Shown here piece by piece: positions 62,693-64,000 of a stretch of 64,000 nt of DNA. The stretch comes from Symbiodinium natans (taxonomy: Eukaryota > Sar > Dinophyceae > Suessiales > Symbiodiniaceae). Under the pieces are notes generated by a model. That model saw nothing but the letters and a program-made list of their open reading frames with translations, had not been told where the DNA came from and made no database searches. Numbering within the stretch: position 1 is the stretch's first letter; every line of letters begins with the position of its first letter. The stretch covers positions 124,001-188,000 of the forward strand of contig CAJNDS010002270.1 in the NCBI GenBank assembly GCA_905221605.1. The letters run 5' to 3'. The translations under genes were made by a program, and so were the position numbers.

Positions 62693-63670
62693 ATATATAC
62701 CCACACATATACATATACATAAACGCATGCCTTAAATTGATTGGTGGCCTCTTGAAGTAGGGTTTCTGTCTTGTGTAGGGTGATCTTGTGAGGGTGTCTG
62801 GGGGCCATATTTAAGGTATATGGGTGCTTCCGGAGACGCATGCCTTGCATCTTTGTTTGGGCTACTGTGGGTCTTTCTCACACCCACACACACATATATA
62901 TACATATATATATATATATGTATATATATACACACACGCACAAGGTTGTACGTGTTCATCTTTACGAACATTTTTCATATTGGTATTTATGAACTGTTAT
63001 CATTCTTCATGTTTGTAGTTCTGTATTTTTATGGCTATATCAGTGCACACACATATATATATATATATATCCGTATATATGTATATATGGAGAGAGAGAG
63101 AGAGAGAGAAGCCCAAACCCCAAACCCTAAACCCTAAACTCTAAACCCTAAACCGACAAAGAACTCTTAAACATACAATACCCAAAATAGAAATAGCCAT
63201 GTTGCAGAAATTAGTAGAATAGTTGGATAGGTATATAGATAGATGGATAGATCGATAGATAGGCAGGTCTTCGGGTTCAGGTCTCATAGAGCTTACGGTG
63301 TGGGGTGTTCTCAAGACTCTGGGTGTGCTCAGGGAGTCCTCCTAAACCCTAAACCCTAAACCCTAAACTCCAAACCCTAAACCCTAAACCCTAAACCCTA
63401 AACCTTAACCCTAAACCCTAAACCGCAAAGTGACTAGACTTTCAATGGAAATTCTGCTTTTGCAAGCCAGCATCCCAGATGCACCCACAGTCTCTAAGCC
63501 ATATACCAGTTGCTTCCGACCCTAAACCCCAAACCCCAAAACCCAAACCCTAAACCCTAAACCCTAAACCCTAAACCCTAAACCCTAAACCCTAAACCCT
63601 AAACCCTAAACCCTAAACCCTAAACCCTAAACCCGAATTCAACCCTGAACCCTGAACCCTAAACCCTGTA
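62693..63670. repeat. intron: microsatellites, duplicated exon end, telomeric tracts
   Basis: (CA/TA)n 62690-62720, 62880-62940 and 63047-63085; (GA)n 63089-63110; GATA-type 63225-63262; duplicated exon o end 62826-62866; CCCTAAA 63117-63155, 63340-63425 and 63545-63665. Confidence 0.85.
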
Positions 63671-63681
63671 AGCTCTAGAAG

Positions 63682-63789
63682 ACCATCAGGAAGATGCCGG
63701 TCCTGTCTTTGGCGGCGCACTTCCGCAGTAACGAAGTGCTCCAGGTGCTTCTGACGGCCCGGGCCGACGTCGAGAAGCATGGCCTGCAC
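63682..63789 (+). CDS. SHQWL-ankyrin protein, exon p (ankyrin repeat)
   Basis: TIRKMPVLSLAAHFRSNEVL then QVLLTARADVEKHGLH, with acceptor TCTAG/GAAG and donor CTGCAC|GTGAAA. MPVLSLAA-x(4)-N-x-x-x-VLL-x-ARAD is the second ankyrin unit of the family. The gene is expected to continue with more repeats beyond the window; a further open island lies at 63857-63922. Confidence 0.93.
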
Positions 63790-64000
63790 GTGAAACTCCG
63801 AAACCCTAAACCCTAAACCTTTACAAACCCTAGGTTCAGGATTTGGACTTCAGCAGAGCGGGGCCGTGTGGTGGGATCTGCGTGGTTTGGGGAGACTTCG
63901 GCCCTCCGTCACTTTAGGTTTCAAGACTGAAGCCATAGAGCACTAAAATTACGGTTTGGGGTTTAGGGTTCAGGGTTTTGCCTGGGCATGGGCTTATACT
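63790..64000. other. right edge: telomeric remnants and an open island
   Basis: A short CCCTAAA tract, then island 63857-63922 after CTTCAGCAG (SGAVWWDLRGLGRLRPSVTL), then TTTGGGG/TTTAGGG at 63953. The island could be the next exon but lacks the expected ankyrin motif. Confidence 0.4.

Noticed and set aside
62378-62850. Frames of 114 (+) and 131 (-) codons with poly-Ser or poly-Leu
   Set aside because: Products of the GTA microsatellite. The true frame of exon o is a different one.
1-64000. Chromosome end, because of the telomeric repeats
   Set aside because: Tracts are interstitial, in both orientations, and interleaved with unique sequence and coding exons throughout. No terminal array is present.

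Overview
This window looks like nuclear DNA of a dinoflagellate, probably a Suessiales or Symbiodiniaceae-like alveolate. Three things point that way. Interstitial (TTTAGGG)n / (CCCTAAA)n tracts occur in nearly every kilobase and in both orientations. Genes are broken into very short exons, with some GC and possibly GA splice donors. One gene encodes a protein architecture (SHQWL / HPDP / RGWCRxE domain followed by ankyrin repeats) that I recall as abundant in dinoflagellate genomes. The species cannot be decided from the sequence alone. There is no bacterial-type gene organisation, and no tRNA, rRNA or CRISPR that I can see.

Layout. 1-1.4 kb: a 786-bp near-perfect palindrome followed by a ~162-bp tandem repeat that shares its small inner palindrome. 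1.7-12.3 kb: telomere-like tracts, hairpin elements and short GC-richer islands with exon-like frames of unknown product. 12.3-17.2 kb: + strand exons resembling a polycystin/REJ-type extracellular repeat protein, preceded by a 78-bp higher-order telomeric repeat. 17-46 kb: more islands in a telomeric-repeat matrix, several longer intronless frames (notably 27.1-27.4, 32.2-32.5 and 36.3-36.6 kb), many MITE-like foldback elements, and a 626-bp terminal-inverted-repeat element carrying a 12-bp minisatellite. 46.4-63.8 kb: at least 16 exons of one + strand gene. They join in frame and in the expected protein order across about 17 kb, and their introns consist largely of telomere-like repeats and MITEs. 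The gene runs to, and probably past, the right edge.

About a dozen families of short foldback elements (called A-P here) recur. Several copies have exact 8-9 bp target-site duplications, and at least three sit so that GT-AG or GC-AG splicing would remove them. Related copies give a 'before and after' comparison. In one family (H), exactly eight telomeric heptamers (56 bp) are inserted at an ACCC|TCC site. In family A, two copies have telomeric tracts inserted with a short duplication of element sequence on either side. The telomeric repeats therefore look like later insertions into introns and transposons.

Caution: the islands are short and GC-rich, so open frames of 20-40 codons are common by chance. 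Inside the best-resolved gene, several open islands must be intronic. Exon calls elsewhere are therefore given low confidence unless motif content, splice sites and phase agree.
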